64,000 bases of DNA from Gnetum montanum (lineage: Eukaryota > Streptophyta > Gnetopsida > Gnetales > Gnetaceae): positions 202,558-266,557 of the forward strand of contig MNCI01009146.1 of NCBI GenBank assembly GCA_015680685.1. The letters run 5' to 3'. Numbering within the stretch: the stretch's first letter is position 1; the number at the start of each line of letters is the position of its first letter. Below are positions 35,120 through 47,140 of the stretch, piece after piece. The notes under the pieces were generated by a model that worked only from the letters and a program-made list of their open reading frames with translations, did no database searches and had not been told where the DNA came from. The translations under genes were made by a program, and so were the position numbers.

Positions 35120-37860
35120 TTAAATCTCCATTAGCAAGCAAGGTAAGTAACTGTAAGTATAGTTATAATCATTATTCCTTAACTTGATGAGATTAGACTA
35201 CATTAATTTATTTTTATGGTTGAATGAAAGCTATTAGAAATCTTTGAAAATCCAAAGAAATGTCCACTTGACCTTGCAGGTTGTTCAACCATAATATTCT
35301 ATAACTTGTTTGTTCTACTTTTAAATTATTTATTGATAAATAATGTTTTGGATTCTTAACTAGAATCTATTGGTTTCAAGTGGTTTCAAGTTCTTGATTA
35401 TGATTCACCAAAAGCTTTTTGTTAACATTCATTGTTGTTTAAACATACATTACTTGTGTTCTATACTCTTAATTAAGCTATGATATGACATTTTTGCTTT
35501 CTTAAAGCACAATTATTTTTAAAAAAATTAATGTATGGTAATTGAAGCATTTGAATTAGTATTTTTAATGAACTTCATGTTTCTTATAAGTAAAACAACA
35601 TTTTAAAAGTAATTCCTTGATCAAATGAACTATTTATGCTTATCATAAGATACTACTAATGGATTTCTTTCAAAAGCCTTCAAACTTGATCTTGAAATGG
35701 CACTCCAAATTTATGGATACATGACCCAATCTCTTGTGTAATTCTCAATGTATGGGTGATGTTTCTGTCCATGTTCTTCTGATGATTTTTTGTTGATGAT
35801 TTCAAGGTATTTTGCCAAGTGTTTTTTACTTATTTTGAAAAATCTAGGAGGTTTTGGGGGCTATGGAAACTTGTTTGAAGATGTTTAGAGGTTTAAAACC
35901 TTAAGAAGAGCATCTTTATTTTTGGCCCTAGCAAGATAGATATCTACTCTAATAGTTAGCTATCTCAAATACATTCAAGATCTCTCATTTTAATAGTAGA
36001 CATCTATCTTAGGAGGTAAAAATTTATTAGAAGACATCTACTATTTTCTCAAATATGTTTCACATGGATTTTAATAGATATTTATTGCATAAATTGACAA
36101 GATTCAAGGATGCATCTCTATGAAGTAAAAGTAACTCATGAATGGATCTTCATTACAAAATTTGAAGACTATCATTTCTACTATGATTTTTGATCCTCAA
36201 TGCCTAATCATATAGTCCTTTCCTTTTAAGAGGGATTCCTTGTTAACTATCTAGGAAGATATTATCTATAATAAGCATTAAAATATCACTAATGAAACAC
36301 CTTAGTCTACATACTTGATCTTAGAATTTCTATGTAGCATGAAGATCCTAAAAGGCTCAAGGGAAGAACACCAATCTCTCTACAACAAATGCATTATGAT
36401 CAAAGATACTAGCATGTATGCAGGGAGAGCCTATACCTCATCAATAGTTATCATCCTATATGTCATTGTTGTAGAAGGAGTCTTTTGAGACATTTACCAA
36501 AAGATACTCAAGTAGTAGGACTTTCCACTCAAACATCCATAGCTAAAAATGAGTAAGAAAAGGGCTTCATTTTAGAGTATGATAAAGTATCTAAGGTAAA
36601 AGTATGTTTTAATTATGGCCAAGATATATTTTGAACATTTTTCCTTGTGATGTATTTTTTGGTGTTGGTATTTAAAATTGGCATGGCCATATAAAAATTG
36701 CTTTATGGAAATCTTATTAAGGATATTTTTGATTGTGTTTGATCCTTTGAGATATGTAGCATGATAATATGTGTTACTTTTTCTTAAAAGTTGAATATGC
36801 ATGTTTTTACTCACCTACCATGCAACTGCTATGCCCTATTGTTTTTTTGATATTCCAAAAGGTGGAGAATATTAGAGAATTATAGAACTATGAGATATTA
36901 GTTATTTGTTACTAATGGCTTATTGATTTAGAGATAGGTTATTTGATCTTCAAGGATCAAACTTTGGACTTTGAGTTTTAGTTTTAAATACTCTTGAATA
37001 GTATTTAAAAGGCTTGACTTAGTTATGTTTGGATTAGTTATGGATCATTAATAAGGGGAAGCTCTTAAATGGAATTTGATTTGTCAACCCTATGAAAAAA
37101 TGCCATGAAATGTACTCTACTTAACTAATTTTGTAGATGTTTGTATCTCTATGATAGTACTGCATACTATGAATATATCTTCTTAGAGTACTTAAGCCCT
37201 CTATTGCTAATATGAACTAAAGCAAGAAGTACTCACAATTTCATTATGAAAGCTTCTTTTGAAGTTCTTAAAATTAATGGATAATATACCTTAAACTTCC
37301 TCAAGATACATGTGATTGATATGGATATCTTAGAAATTGTCTTATCTCTTGATTTAGAGACTAATCGAAAAATTCCTTATATATGTATGTGCTTGTTCAT
37401 ATGAAATTTCGTGTTGATAAAAATATATTTATAAACTCTTATAATGTCTTACATGGATGAGGATTGTGCATGTATCCAATCCTTTTTTATGATGTCCAAA
37501 AAGGAGGAGAATTTGAAATTTGAATATGATTTATTGTGCTATTATGGATATCATTTGTGATTGTGATGTGATGATGTGAAATGATTTAATATGATTGTGA
37601 TTTATGAAATATAGTGTACCATTGGGATCTAGTGGCTCTAGTGGATATATTTAAACTAATGTCATGAACAATATTGTGATTATATTTCTTAATGACTTAT
37701 GTGTTGAATAACTATATTGAACCATCAAACAATATTGAACCAAAATCAGTTTTAAAAAAAATATATGGATAAACTTCATAAATAGAAAAAATAATTTCTC
37801 ACCATTTAAAAATGATACTCAAGAAGACAAGTAAGAAAAATTATATAGTCTTTAGTTCAA
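35120..37860 (+). other. Unassigned nested-element debris between copia gag and pol
   Basis: No coding domain. 35,740-36,060 is related to the solo LTR at 11,306-12,110 (shared GATTTCAAGGTATTTTG and a GGGGGCTATGG-ACTTGTTT block). Two sites look like SIRE-type polypurine tracts: near 36,851-36,875 (TATTCCAAAAGGTGGAGAAT) and 37,488-37,508 (GTCCAAAAAGGAGGAGAATT). They suggest two 3' ends of SIRE-like elements, but no LTR after either could be matched to 32,641. Confidence 0.4.
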
Positions 37861-37869
37861 TTAAAGAAA

Positions 37870-39270
37870 TAAAGAAAGATTCTTTGATTGTAGACAGTTG
37901 GTGCTTCAATCGCATGACATCCTACAAAAATTAGCTTCTGAAATATAAAACAAACAACAATATTTGAAACATCAAAATTGGAGATGGAAATACTTAGTCA
38001 TAGAATAAATAGAATATTATGTAGTTAATTTAAAAAATAGAAAAAAAGTTATCATTTTCAATGTGTATTATGTTTCTAATCTTTTAAACCCTCTTATTTT
38101 GTTTAAAAAGTCTCTAATGGAGAAAACAATTTTAGTTTTAGGAGTAATTTCTACATTATCAAAAAATCCAATGGCGAAGAAATCATGAAAATCAAAGTCT
38201 TGAATAATAGAATATAAATCCTTGAATGCAACTATCTCAATAGAAAAGGAGACATCATAAGCAACCATACTACTCAAGAAAAGAATGTCCTTACAATAGA
38301 AGCCAACTAAATCCTAGAAAAATATGAAGTTAAGGAAAATAATAATGAGGATTTTTGCAAGTTCAAACTTTGGTATGGAAGGCTTAGTCACACCTCCTAT
38401 CAAAAAATTGAAAGAATAATAAAACAAGTAAAACATATAGGAATAAAAATTTTAAGACATTCTTCAAGACAAATGTCAAACTTTCATACAAGGAAAGCAA
38501 ACCAATTCTCATCAAAAATCTCACATGATAAAGAAGAAAAAATCATGTGATCTTCTACACATTAATCTTATTGGGTGAATACCCACTATTTTAATTAGAA
38601 GGAAATATTATTTCATGGTAATAGTAGATGACTACTCAAGATACACTTGGACTTATAATATAAATTAAAAGGATGAAGCCATCAAATTCTTTTAAACTTT
38701 CCACACACCAATTGAAAACTCCATGAATGTTAAGATTAATACCATTAGATCTAGTAAAAGAAGGTGAATTCATAAATAAAGAATTTGACATCTTTTGTAA
38801 AGAAATTGGTATCTTACATTAGACCATATGTGGATGTAGCCCATAATCAAATGGAGTAGCTAAAAGAAATACTAGAACAATATAAGATATGATAAGGTGC
38901 TTACTAAAGCATGTCTCACTTCCTAACCAATATTAGAGTACAACTATCACAACTTCTTATAACATTTCTAATCAGATCATCACTAAAAGAAATGAAGATA
39001 GATCTCCATATGATGTTCTATACAATAGAATTCCTAACTTGAGTCATATGAAAATATTCATATCTTATTACTTTGTAAAGAACCCAAAACAATTCATTGA
39101 CAAACTTGAAGATAGAGTAAACAAATGCATCTTTCTTGGTTATGATTATCATACTATTGGATATAAGTGCTACAATCCAATGAATTAGAAATGACATGTT
39201 TCAAGATATGTTATATTTGATGACATAAATTTTAGTATAAATGACTTTTTCAAATAGTAAGAGAAATCAC
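37870..39270 (+). pseudogene. pol: Cop-1 protease and integrase
   Basis: Protease at about 37,880-38,080: the copia motif DSGCSxHMT is degraded to DSWCFNRMT. GAG-pre-integrase at 38,350-38,480 (LWYGRLSHTSYQK). Integrase core at about 38,590-38,900 (MVIVDDYSRYTW; then NGVAKRNTRTI). A C-terminal part to about 39,230 includes KCIFLGYDYHTIGYKCYNP. The block order is that of Ty1/copia. Several nonsense codons. Confidence 0.75.
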
Positions 39271-39379
39271 ACACATATCAAAGTTCAAAACCTTGGGTTT
39301 AAAGAGATCATCCTCACACTTAAATGCTAGATATAAACTTTGAAAAAATAACTACAATATCTCATAATATTAGAAATAT

Positions 39380-40960
39380 GGCATATTCAGCAATCTCAAC
39401 TAAACTAACCAAAGTCAATGAAGCCATGAAATTAAAATTCTAGAAAGAACTCATAAACAAAGAGTCCAATGCCATCTGAAGAAATAAATCAAGGGAATTA
39501 GTGGACAAATAAAAAGATAAAAATATTATTAATTGAAAGTGGCTATATAAAAAAAGCATAATGAGAAAGAAGAATTTAGAACATATAAATCAAGACTTGT
39601 GGTAAGAGGATTTAAATAAAAGAAAGATAGTGTCTATGAAGAAATTTTTCCATTGGTTACCAGATTTAAAATCATCAAGCTCATTCTCTTCATAGTATTA
39701 TGCAAAGATCTAAAGGATCAACAAATGAATGTAAGCTTAGTATTTCTAAATACATAAATCAAAGAAGAAGTATATATCTAGTAGTCTAAACATTGTGTTA
39801 TCAAAGGAAAAAAGAACAAGTGTGCAAACACAACAAAACTCTATATGGCCTAAACCAAGCATGGAATGTCTAGTTTTAGAGAATTAATTACTATCTCACT
39901 GAAATGAATTATCAAAATTGCATGTTTAAACCAACATTATATTTCAAGAAGGAAGTAGATGATTTCACCGTCATGTCACTATATGTAGATGACATTATCA
40001 TTATTTCCACAAATAAAAGGCTAGCAAAATATTTCAAGAATGACATGAAAACCAAATTCAAAATGAAGAACCTTTGAGAACTTAAATACTTTCAAGGAAT
40101 TGAAGTGAACCAAGATAATAAGGAAATGAAGATTCCAAAATAAATATGTAAATTCCATCATTGAAAAATTCAATATGAAGATTCATCAAAATAAATATGT
40201 AAATTCAATCTAAAAAATTAGAAGCTAGTCAACAATCCTTTACTATATAGTTTAAGGTTAACTACCAAAGATAAGCCTCCTCTCATAAATGAAACCATGT
40301 ATAGAATCATGATTGGATCACTTCAATTTCTCTGCAAAAATAGAACAATTTAAGAATATACAACATCATACTTATCTAGATTCATGTAAGAGCCAAGACA
40401 ATCTCACATGTAAGTGGTTATGCATCTCCTCAAGTACGTAAAAGAAACTTGTAACTTTATGACATAATTTAGTAAAGAAGATAATAATGTTCATTCATAT
40501 TCATATGTTGATTGGGTAGGAGATAATGATGATAGAAAAATCAACATTAGAAGATCTCATTATGTATGGGGAAAATCTAGTATATTAGAAATCAAAGAAA
40601 TAATCATCCATTAGCTTATCCACTTGTAAAGAAAAATTTATCACCATGACCGATCACCTCCAATTCATACTCTAGATAAATAAACTTCTCCCACACATAG
40701 GATTTGAAGTTGGTCTTTCTATAAATTTATATTCTGATAATACATTATTAATTTAACTATCCCAAGTTTATGTTCATCACAAAAAATCCAAACACATTAA
40801 CATCAAGTACTATTTCATCAAGCAGGAACTGAAAGAAGGAACCATCAAACCCATTCACATTAGTTCAAAAGAGTAACTTGTTGACTTAATAATAACAAAT
40901 ATTTTGTACTAAAAAATTAAGTACCTCAATGGATCTATAGGAACTTAGAGTATGACAAAG
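39380..40960 (+). pseudogene. pol: Cop-1 reverse transcriptase and RNase H
   Basis: RT N-terminal part (NEAMKLKF, KWLYK-like) at 39,400-39,560. The catalytic box YVDD is intact at 39,982-39,993 (VMSLYVDDIIIIS). RNase H at about 40,490-40,900: SYVDWVGDNDDRKI, a degraded TLS-type block, then HIDIKYHFI-like and IHxSSKEQLVDL-like sequence. The frame is broken repeatedly. RNase H ends about 50 bases before the polypurine tract, so there is no env-like gene. Confidence 0.75.
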
Positions 40961-41002
40961 AAAGGATAAAGCAAAAATGAAGAATGAAGTTTTCCTTCCA
41001 CT

Positions 41003-41013
41003 CTAAGGGGGAT
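41003..41013 (+). other. Cop-1 polypurine tract
   Basis: CTAAGGGGGAT directly before LTR start TGTTTGTTC. Confidence 0.8.
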
Positions 41014-41914
41014 TGTTTGTTCTTTTAAAATAGAAGATAATAATTTTTTGTTTTCATTATATAATAGGAGTTATTTAAATAAAATACAAGAAATTTATAG
41101 ATTTATGAGACGTTGTAATGTTATTTTGGCCTAAATCCATATATATATTTAATTTTAAGGTTTTTTTTAATAATTGGAACTATATTGTATAATTTTTTAT
41201 AAACTTTGCCCCACTTGTCACATATACATATCTAAATAATCTCTTGGAAATTTTTATTATGGAATCATCAATGTAATTTCAATAAGAATTTGACTACTTC
41301 ATCATTAATTCATCAATCTTTAATCAATTTTATCAAATCATCAACATCATTAACCATTATTTCCTCAATTTTGGAAGTTGAACAGTTAGAATTATGGAAA
41401 TTCATTATTTTAATATATATTTTTAATTTCATAACATTTTTTAGTAATTTTAGATTTATTAGAAAGCTGAAAATGTTACTACATGTAAAAAAATTCAGTT
41501 TAGTATTTATTATGGTTTGGAAGAAATAAAATATACAACTTGGAAAATTTTTTGGATCTTGAATTTTAACCAGAATGAATGACATTCAATGATTAGATTA
41601 TTTCTTCCTCATCACATAATAATTTGATGTGATATTAGATTTATTTAAAAGATAATATCTTTGGAAAGTGTTATATAAAATTTTAGCATGAGAAACTTAA
41701 TAACATTTGTGTCATCATCTCTTAAATTTGCACCATGATTTTTTATAGATTGGAAAGAATATAATATAACCTCAATTTCTGAATATCTTTTGTACTACTT
41801 ATTTTGAAAATTATAGAAAAATTTCTAAGATTTCAAAAAATATAAATCTCATTAGCCCATTCTTTCTAAATTCAAGATAAATAAGAAATCATTTCCTTGC
41901 TTGAAATTACTTCA
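41014..41914 (+). repeat. Cop-1 3' LTR
   Basis: About 901 bases, TGTTTG...TTCA. It matches the 5' LTR for the first ~745 bases. The remaining ~155 bases match the inner end of the minus-strand LTR at 51,532-51,689, which defines the full LTR. Confidence 0.8.
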
Positions 41915-43750
41915 TGAGCATCATGAACATCCATACGCTCTTGGATGTCGTCAGCATCCTTAGCTTTCTCTTCTACTACATCCTTCAACACTTGTTTAGT
42001 CACATTATGCTACACAAATGCTTGACCTAAAGATCAAAAATATGATTACCTAACTCCTATTCTAGTTTTTGATTGAGGCCTTTCTGGAGCAAGACCTATG
42101 GGTTTCAGATTGGAAGATCTAGGTTCTTCCCACTTCTCATCCTCATTAACCAATGATTCATGCAAAGGTCCAAAGATGGAGGTTTGATATTGTTTAACCT
42201 TATTCCTTCTTGGTCTATGGATCTTGGATTAAAATTATCCCAGCATGATAAATTATGAAATCTACTAAAAATCAAGTCAGTTTCCCTAGGCACCATACTA
42301 CCATTGTGAAAATTGCACATGAAAACAATGATAAATACAATCCTTGGAAAAAGTTTGAAAAACGTCATCATAATTGTTAAATCATGGCATGCATGGGAAA
42401 GTATGAATAATATTGACATATTTAAATAACTACCAAATACATTAAATGCATATCCAAATTGGTGTCTCTTTCCCATGACTAAGTTACAATATACCAGGCT
42501 TGAATCATAACTAGAACAGCAAGGATAGGAAGAGCTAAGAAGAATGCTTGTAAAAATATTACTAATACTTTATTTAGAGTGAAAAATAATAGATTTTTTC
42601 TTATTTGTAAAGACTACAGGTAAGGAAAGTATAAAAAATAAAAAATGATAAATTGTAAAATGTGTTTGGGAGTCCCCCTATCCTTTATAGTGGATCACTA
42701 GTGCAAGAGGGTGTACTAGCATAGGAGAGTCAACACCCTTACACTAACATAGAGGATGCATCAATGCATCCTTCCAAGCATGAAAAAATATCAAATTTCA
42801 TCCTCTCAACTATAAAATTACCTTTTTCTACCACTAGAGCTCCACACAAGATCCTCAACATGTCCAATTCATCATGACTTAACCTCACAGTGTGTACAAG
42901 GAGTACGATAATAAGAGCATTATAAAATTATCTTAGATGACATCATGGATCATGGGAAATGAGTTGATTGATCAATCTATGCATTCAAATGAATCCAAGA
43001 CTAGCATAGAGGGGTTAAAATAATAGTAGAATGATTATAGTACCAAGAATAATGGAATACAAATATAATTAAGATAAATCGATAGGGTTTGTTATGGTTA
43101 AATCTTGAAGCATGAAGAGTTGAGACTTATAGAAGTGGAAGACCAATCAAGTATCATATGCAATGCAACCCTCACCATCACTAGAAGATAAGATTTATCT
43201 CACTTGCATATGATGCTAATTCACCAAGGATTCATAAGTGGATCCTCCCCAAAGTAGACACTTACCTTCCTTGCCCTCGTGAAATCCATTTATGAGACAC
43301 CCATGGATTTTCAAAAATTAATGAAACATTAGCATTAAATGAGACTCTATCTCCTTGGATGGCTCAATCTCATCTTTCTCTTTTTCTAATCAACTTCTTT
43401 CCATGCAAAACTATGAAGAAGAATTAAAAAGAGAAGATTTGAATAAATAATGATAGAAAGAAAGAGAAAAGCACCACTAGATCCCTAGTGAATGATTCAA
43501 TTAGCTCATGGAGAACATGAGCACGTCCTACACCCCATAAGAGATCTGCTATAAAAACCTTTCACTACTAATCCTCCAAATAATAAGGATTAATATTTAA
43601 GTCTTACTTCTAAGCACAAGGTTATACTAATTACATCTAGTGCCATCTAGCCTTGATTATTCTGTAGTCTAATCATTGATGAAAACAAAATCAAGACAAC
43701 ATGCCACTAAACATACAAAAGTTAAGATTCTAGTTTGATTTTCCCTCATA

Positions 43751-43862
43751 GATGCATGTATGCACAACAGGCTTCTTGAATTTTACCCTACTAGAAACAT
43801 CTCATCGATGCATGTATGCATAACAAGCTTCTTGAATTTTACCCTACTAGAAGCATCTCATT
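43751..43862 (+). repeat. 56-bp direct tandem duplication
   Basis: Two units starting GATGCATGTATGCA at 43,751 and 43,807, each with CTTCTTGAATTTTACCC, differ at only a few positions. A third unit is started (GATGCC) but not continued. Confidence 0.9.
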
Positions 43863-44332
43863 GATGCCCTAGGCTACAATAATTGACCAATAATTGAAAA
43901 TTTTTTAGGTTCAGATATGATTAAGGCTTGGGTCAAGGATAAATATTATTATCCCATACAACAAATGACTATGAACTTTTGATGGGAGCAAAAATTGACA
44001 TTAATAATATTCATAAAGAAAAATACTTTTGAACCTTCAAGTTCATGGGTAGAATTAAGAAAGAGATTTTATTTGACTACAACATTATGAGGAGTCAAGA
44101 AATCTAGGAAATGGGATGAACATGACCAAAGCTTGCATAACCATAGGTTTAACCACTAGTTTGATTTTGATATGAGCAATTATGAGATTAGTTTGGATGG
44201 TAAACATGCCAGTTTGTATAAACTGCCAAACTTGAAAGTACATTACTCTTTCCATTACCTCTTCTCTCTTTTCTCTTTTCTTATCTTCTTTCATTTTTTT
44301 TCAAATTTTCTTTCTTTTCATCATCATTTTTC

Positions 44333-44358
44333 ATATATATATATATATATATATATAA
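44333..44358. repeat. (TA)n microsatellite
   Basis: About 13 dinucleotide units. Confidence 0.95.
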
Positions 44359-46499
44359 TGAAGCATGGAAATCATGGAAATGATTTAGATGTTAAATCAT
44401 CACCTAGAGTCTTTGAATTACATGAATATGAGAATTAAGCCTCCACCACATGGCATGCATAGGTTCATCAATCATAAACTTTGTATTAACTAGGGTTTCT
44501 AGGTAGGGCATCATATGCACCTTGGTTCAATCACACTAATTAGATCCATCCAATGATCACAAGGACCCTTGATGATACACCTTTTTTTTACCAATAACCA
44601 ATAACCCTTCTAGGATTCCGAAGCTCATATTCTAATATGTGGATCCATCACCTACCCATAGTTCTAGTAGCATTAACTTTAGTAGCTCATAGTGTGATTT
44701 CACACTCCCCACTAAATTTGAGCCTAGTTCACTAATGATCTATATAAGAAATATGGATGGATGAATGTTGTTGCATGGACATTTCATTAATAAAGCTCCA
44801 TGTTAGACCCATTTGGTGCTTTTGCATCATCATCGCATCTATACCTCATCCATCTGGCAATTGTCTTATTGAATGAGCATTCGTAAATCATCTTAATTAG
44901 TTTTCCCATACACATAAATAAAAAAAATTTAAAAGAAATGAAAATATCAAGATTGATTATTTATTTAGTTCAAAGAGTAAAAAATTCTAGCTAAATCCAC
45001 TAGTCTTTGTTACTCGCACAAATGAAAATTGTAGAAAAATAAAATTTTAACATGGAATAGAGGATCCATTCCCAATTTTTGACCCATGTTTATCACATAG
45101 AAAGACTCTCAATGGTAAATTGAGCTTTTAGCATGCTTGGAGATAGAAGATATTCATATGGTACACTAGGTGTTTCCTAATAAGTGTTCCATCTAGCTTC
45201 TTTGAATGATTTATGCTCATGATGCAACAAGACTAAGAAGCATCATAAGGTATTCTCTTATAGTTCATCCTTTTGATCTCATTCCTTTTTCCGATCTTGA
45301 GGTGAAGGTCTTGGAAAACCAACCTAGAATTTGCAATGCTTAACCAAGCTCTTCACATGATAATAAGAAGATTTCTTTCCATCTTGATCTAATTACCAAG
45401 AAATTAGCAAGATATGACTAACATATAATAGAAGTGTTCATATTGCATATTTTTCTGATGGGGTATGCATATGATTGGTTTTCTAGCCCCAACCAAATGT
45501 TAGTATGGTTGAGAGGAGAGAGTTCACATCAAGATATTACTTCAATGAGGTGAGATTGACCCATGAATGAGAGTCACAGAGAGATAGATAATGATCCTTT
45601 TTACCAAGTTGGATCTCCATCATGGGACTTCTAGAATCTAGTTATTTTTTAGAAAAACATCCTTTTGTAACTACCCACATTGCCACCATGAACATGAAGA
45701 TAGTAATAATATCACCATTAGGCATCATCATGTAATTTCTACTAGACATACCAATGAAACTCATCCCTAAAGTAGATATTGTAGTTGGATTAGAATCAAG
45801 AAGTTTCATCAAGATCTCTCAAGTATTGGCTTCTCTTTGACTTGAATGATTTACCTCTACATAAGGTGAAGAGGATGATGCAAGTGTAGTTCTAAGACTC
45901 TTGCATTTGTACTTGTAGTGAAATTTTCTACCATGAGACCTCAAACTTCCCCCTACAACCAAATTAATAGATGAATTTTAATATTACCCAAATACAAGGA
46001 TAGAAGAATGATCATTACCATAGGAAATATTACTTAATTTGACCTACCTTGATTATACCTGATCAGGTATTCCACCTTATATGGGACAAGGAAAGAGGTT
46101 GCTACTATTATTGCTAAAAAGCTTAGTTGGTAAAATTATTGGAAGTAGGTAGGTATTGTTAAGGTATCATCATTAGGATTTGATAAGTGCTTACTTATGC
46201 ACCTTAAAAGTAAGGATTAGGTAGAAGTTACATCTATTTTTGCATCGGAGTTGGAAGATTCCATGGACTAAGACCCTAAGGACTTAGAGATTATCATTAT
46301 TGGTATTATTGCATGGGCAATAGATATGCATCACCAAGATGGTCTAAATGCTTAAGGTATGGATTCCTTCTTATTTACATATTAATGAATCTAGGATTCA
46401 AAGGTACTTAGATCGTTCCATTTCACTAATCATATGAGCCATGTTGGATAGCACTAAGAATCATGAAAGTCTACATAGTATTCGTAGGGAACCTCTTCA

Positions 46500-47140
46500 T
46501 CAAAGAAGGATGAGAAAGCCTCCTTTGGATCTTTTTGGATGCTTTTAGAGTAGGAGAGCTTCCCTCTATCCTTACCATCATACCCCTTTCAACATTCATT
46601 TTGTACAACTACTTTGGTTGTAACTTCAACCATCTTACCCTCAATATCCTTAAGAGTAGTGGTTATACTACTAGTCATCAAATCCCAAATTTGGTCCACA
46701 TAGTTGGACAAGTCTATCAAGGATTTTTTTATTCTAATCTAATCTTGTGCTAGAGCCTCAATTATAGTGGAAGATTTATCACTACCTTCAATATTTTTAG
46801 CCTTTCATTTATGTGATGAATCATGATTATAATCCTTCCCTGATTGTTGCTACTACCACTTACATTCCATGCTTACAATGTTGTCTAAGAGATCTTCGCT
46901 ATGGGTCATGGGCTTTTTGTACATTTAGCCCATCATGTACATTTCTATGTACTCTCTTATTTCCAACCTTAGCCCTTTTAAAATATGCAAGGATCCTTCC
47001 AAAGAGATTTTGTCACATGAGTTGCTTCAGCTTCTTGTTCATGGGGTTGCTGTGACTATTGCTAGCCCCTTGCTCCTCATGGCCACTTCTTCCTTGGTTA
47101 TGATAATCCTCCAACTATTACTTCCCTTTTGATGCCATCT
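46500..47140 (-). pseudogene. Possible minus-strand gag tail, heavily decayed
   Basis: The minus strand keeps a broken charged frame: LEIREYIEMYMM near 46,960, then IRIKKSLIDLSNYVDQIWDL near 46,690, then IEGKMVEVTTKVV near 46,620. The VDQIWD segment and its spacing resemble the coiled-coil end of the young Athila-type gag (VDQMWDSLD at about 63,850). The resemblance is short and could be chance. Confidence 0.3.

Larger units (their letters stand above)
31951..41914 (+). mobile_element. Ty1/copia element (Cop-1) with a nested SIRE-like copia
   Basis: LTR starts at 31,951 and 41,014 match closely, and the flanking 5-mers are TGAAC (31,946-31,950) and TGAGC (41,915-41,919), a duplication with one transition. 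The 5' LTR is interrupted at 32,640/32,641 by another copia element, and its last ~200 bases are not found. Protease, integrase, RT and RNase H at 37,870-40,960 directly precede the polypurine tract and 3' LTR, so they belong to Cop-1. Confidence 0.75.
41915..46530. other. Unassigned, no recognisable gene
   Basis: AT-rich with short broken frames only. A minus-strand TATA-like CTATAAAGG lies near 42,675-42,685 and may mark an old LTR. A 56-bp duplication (43,751-43,862) and a (TA)n tract (44,333-44,358) are the only clear repeats. Confidence 0.5.

Noticed and set aside
42105-42476. Minus-strand open frame of 123 codons in unassigned DNA
   Set aside because: No recognised domain, no promoter or similar copy nearby; the length is not exceptional for AT-rich DNA of this size.
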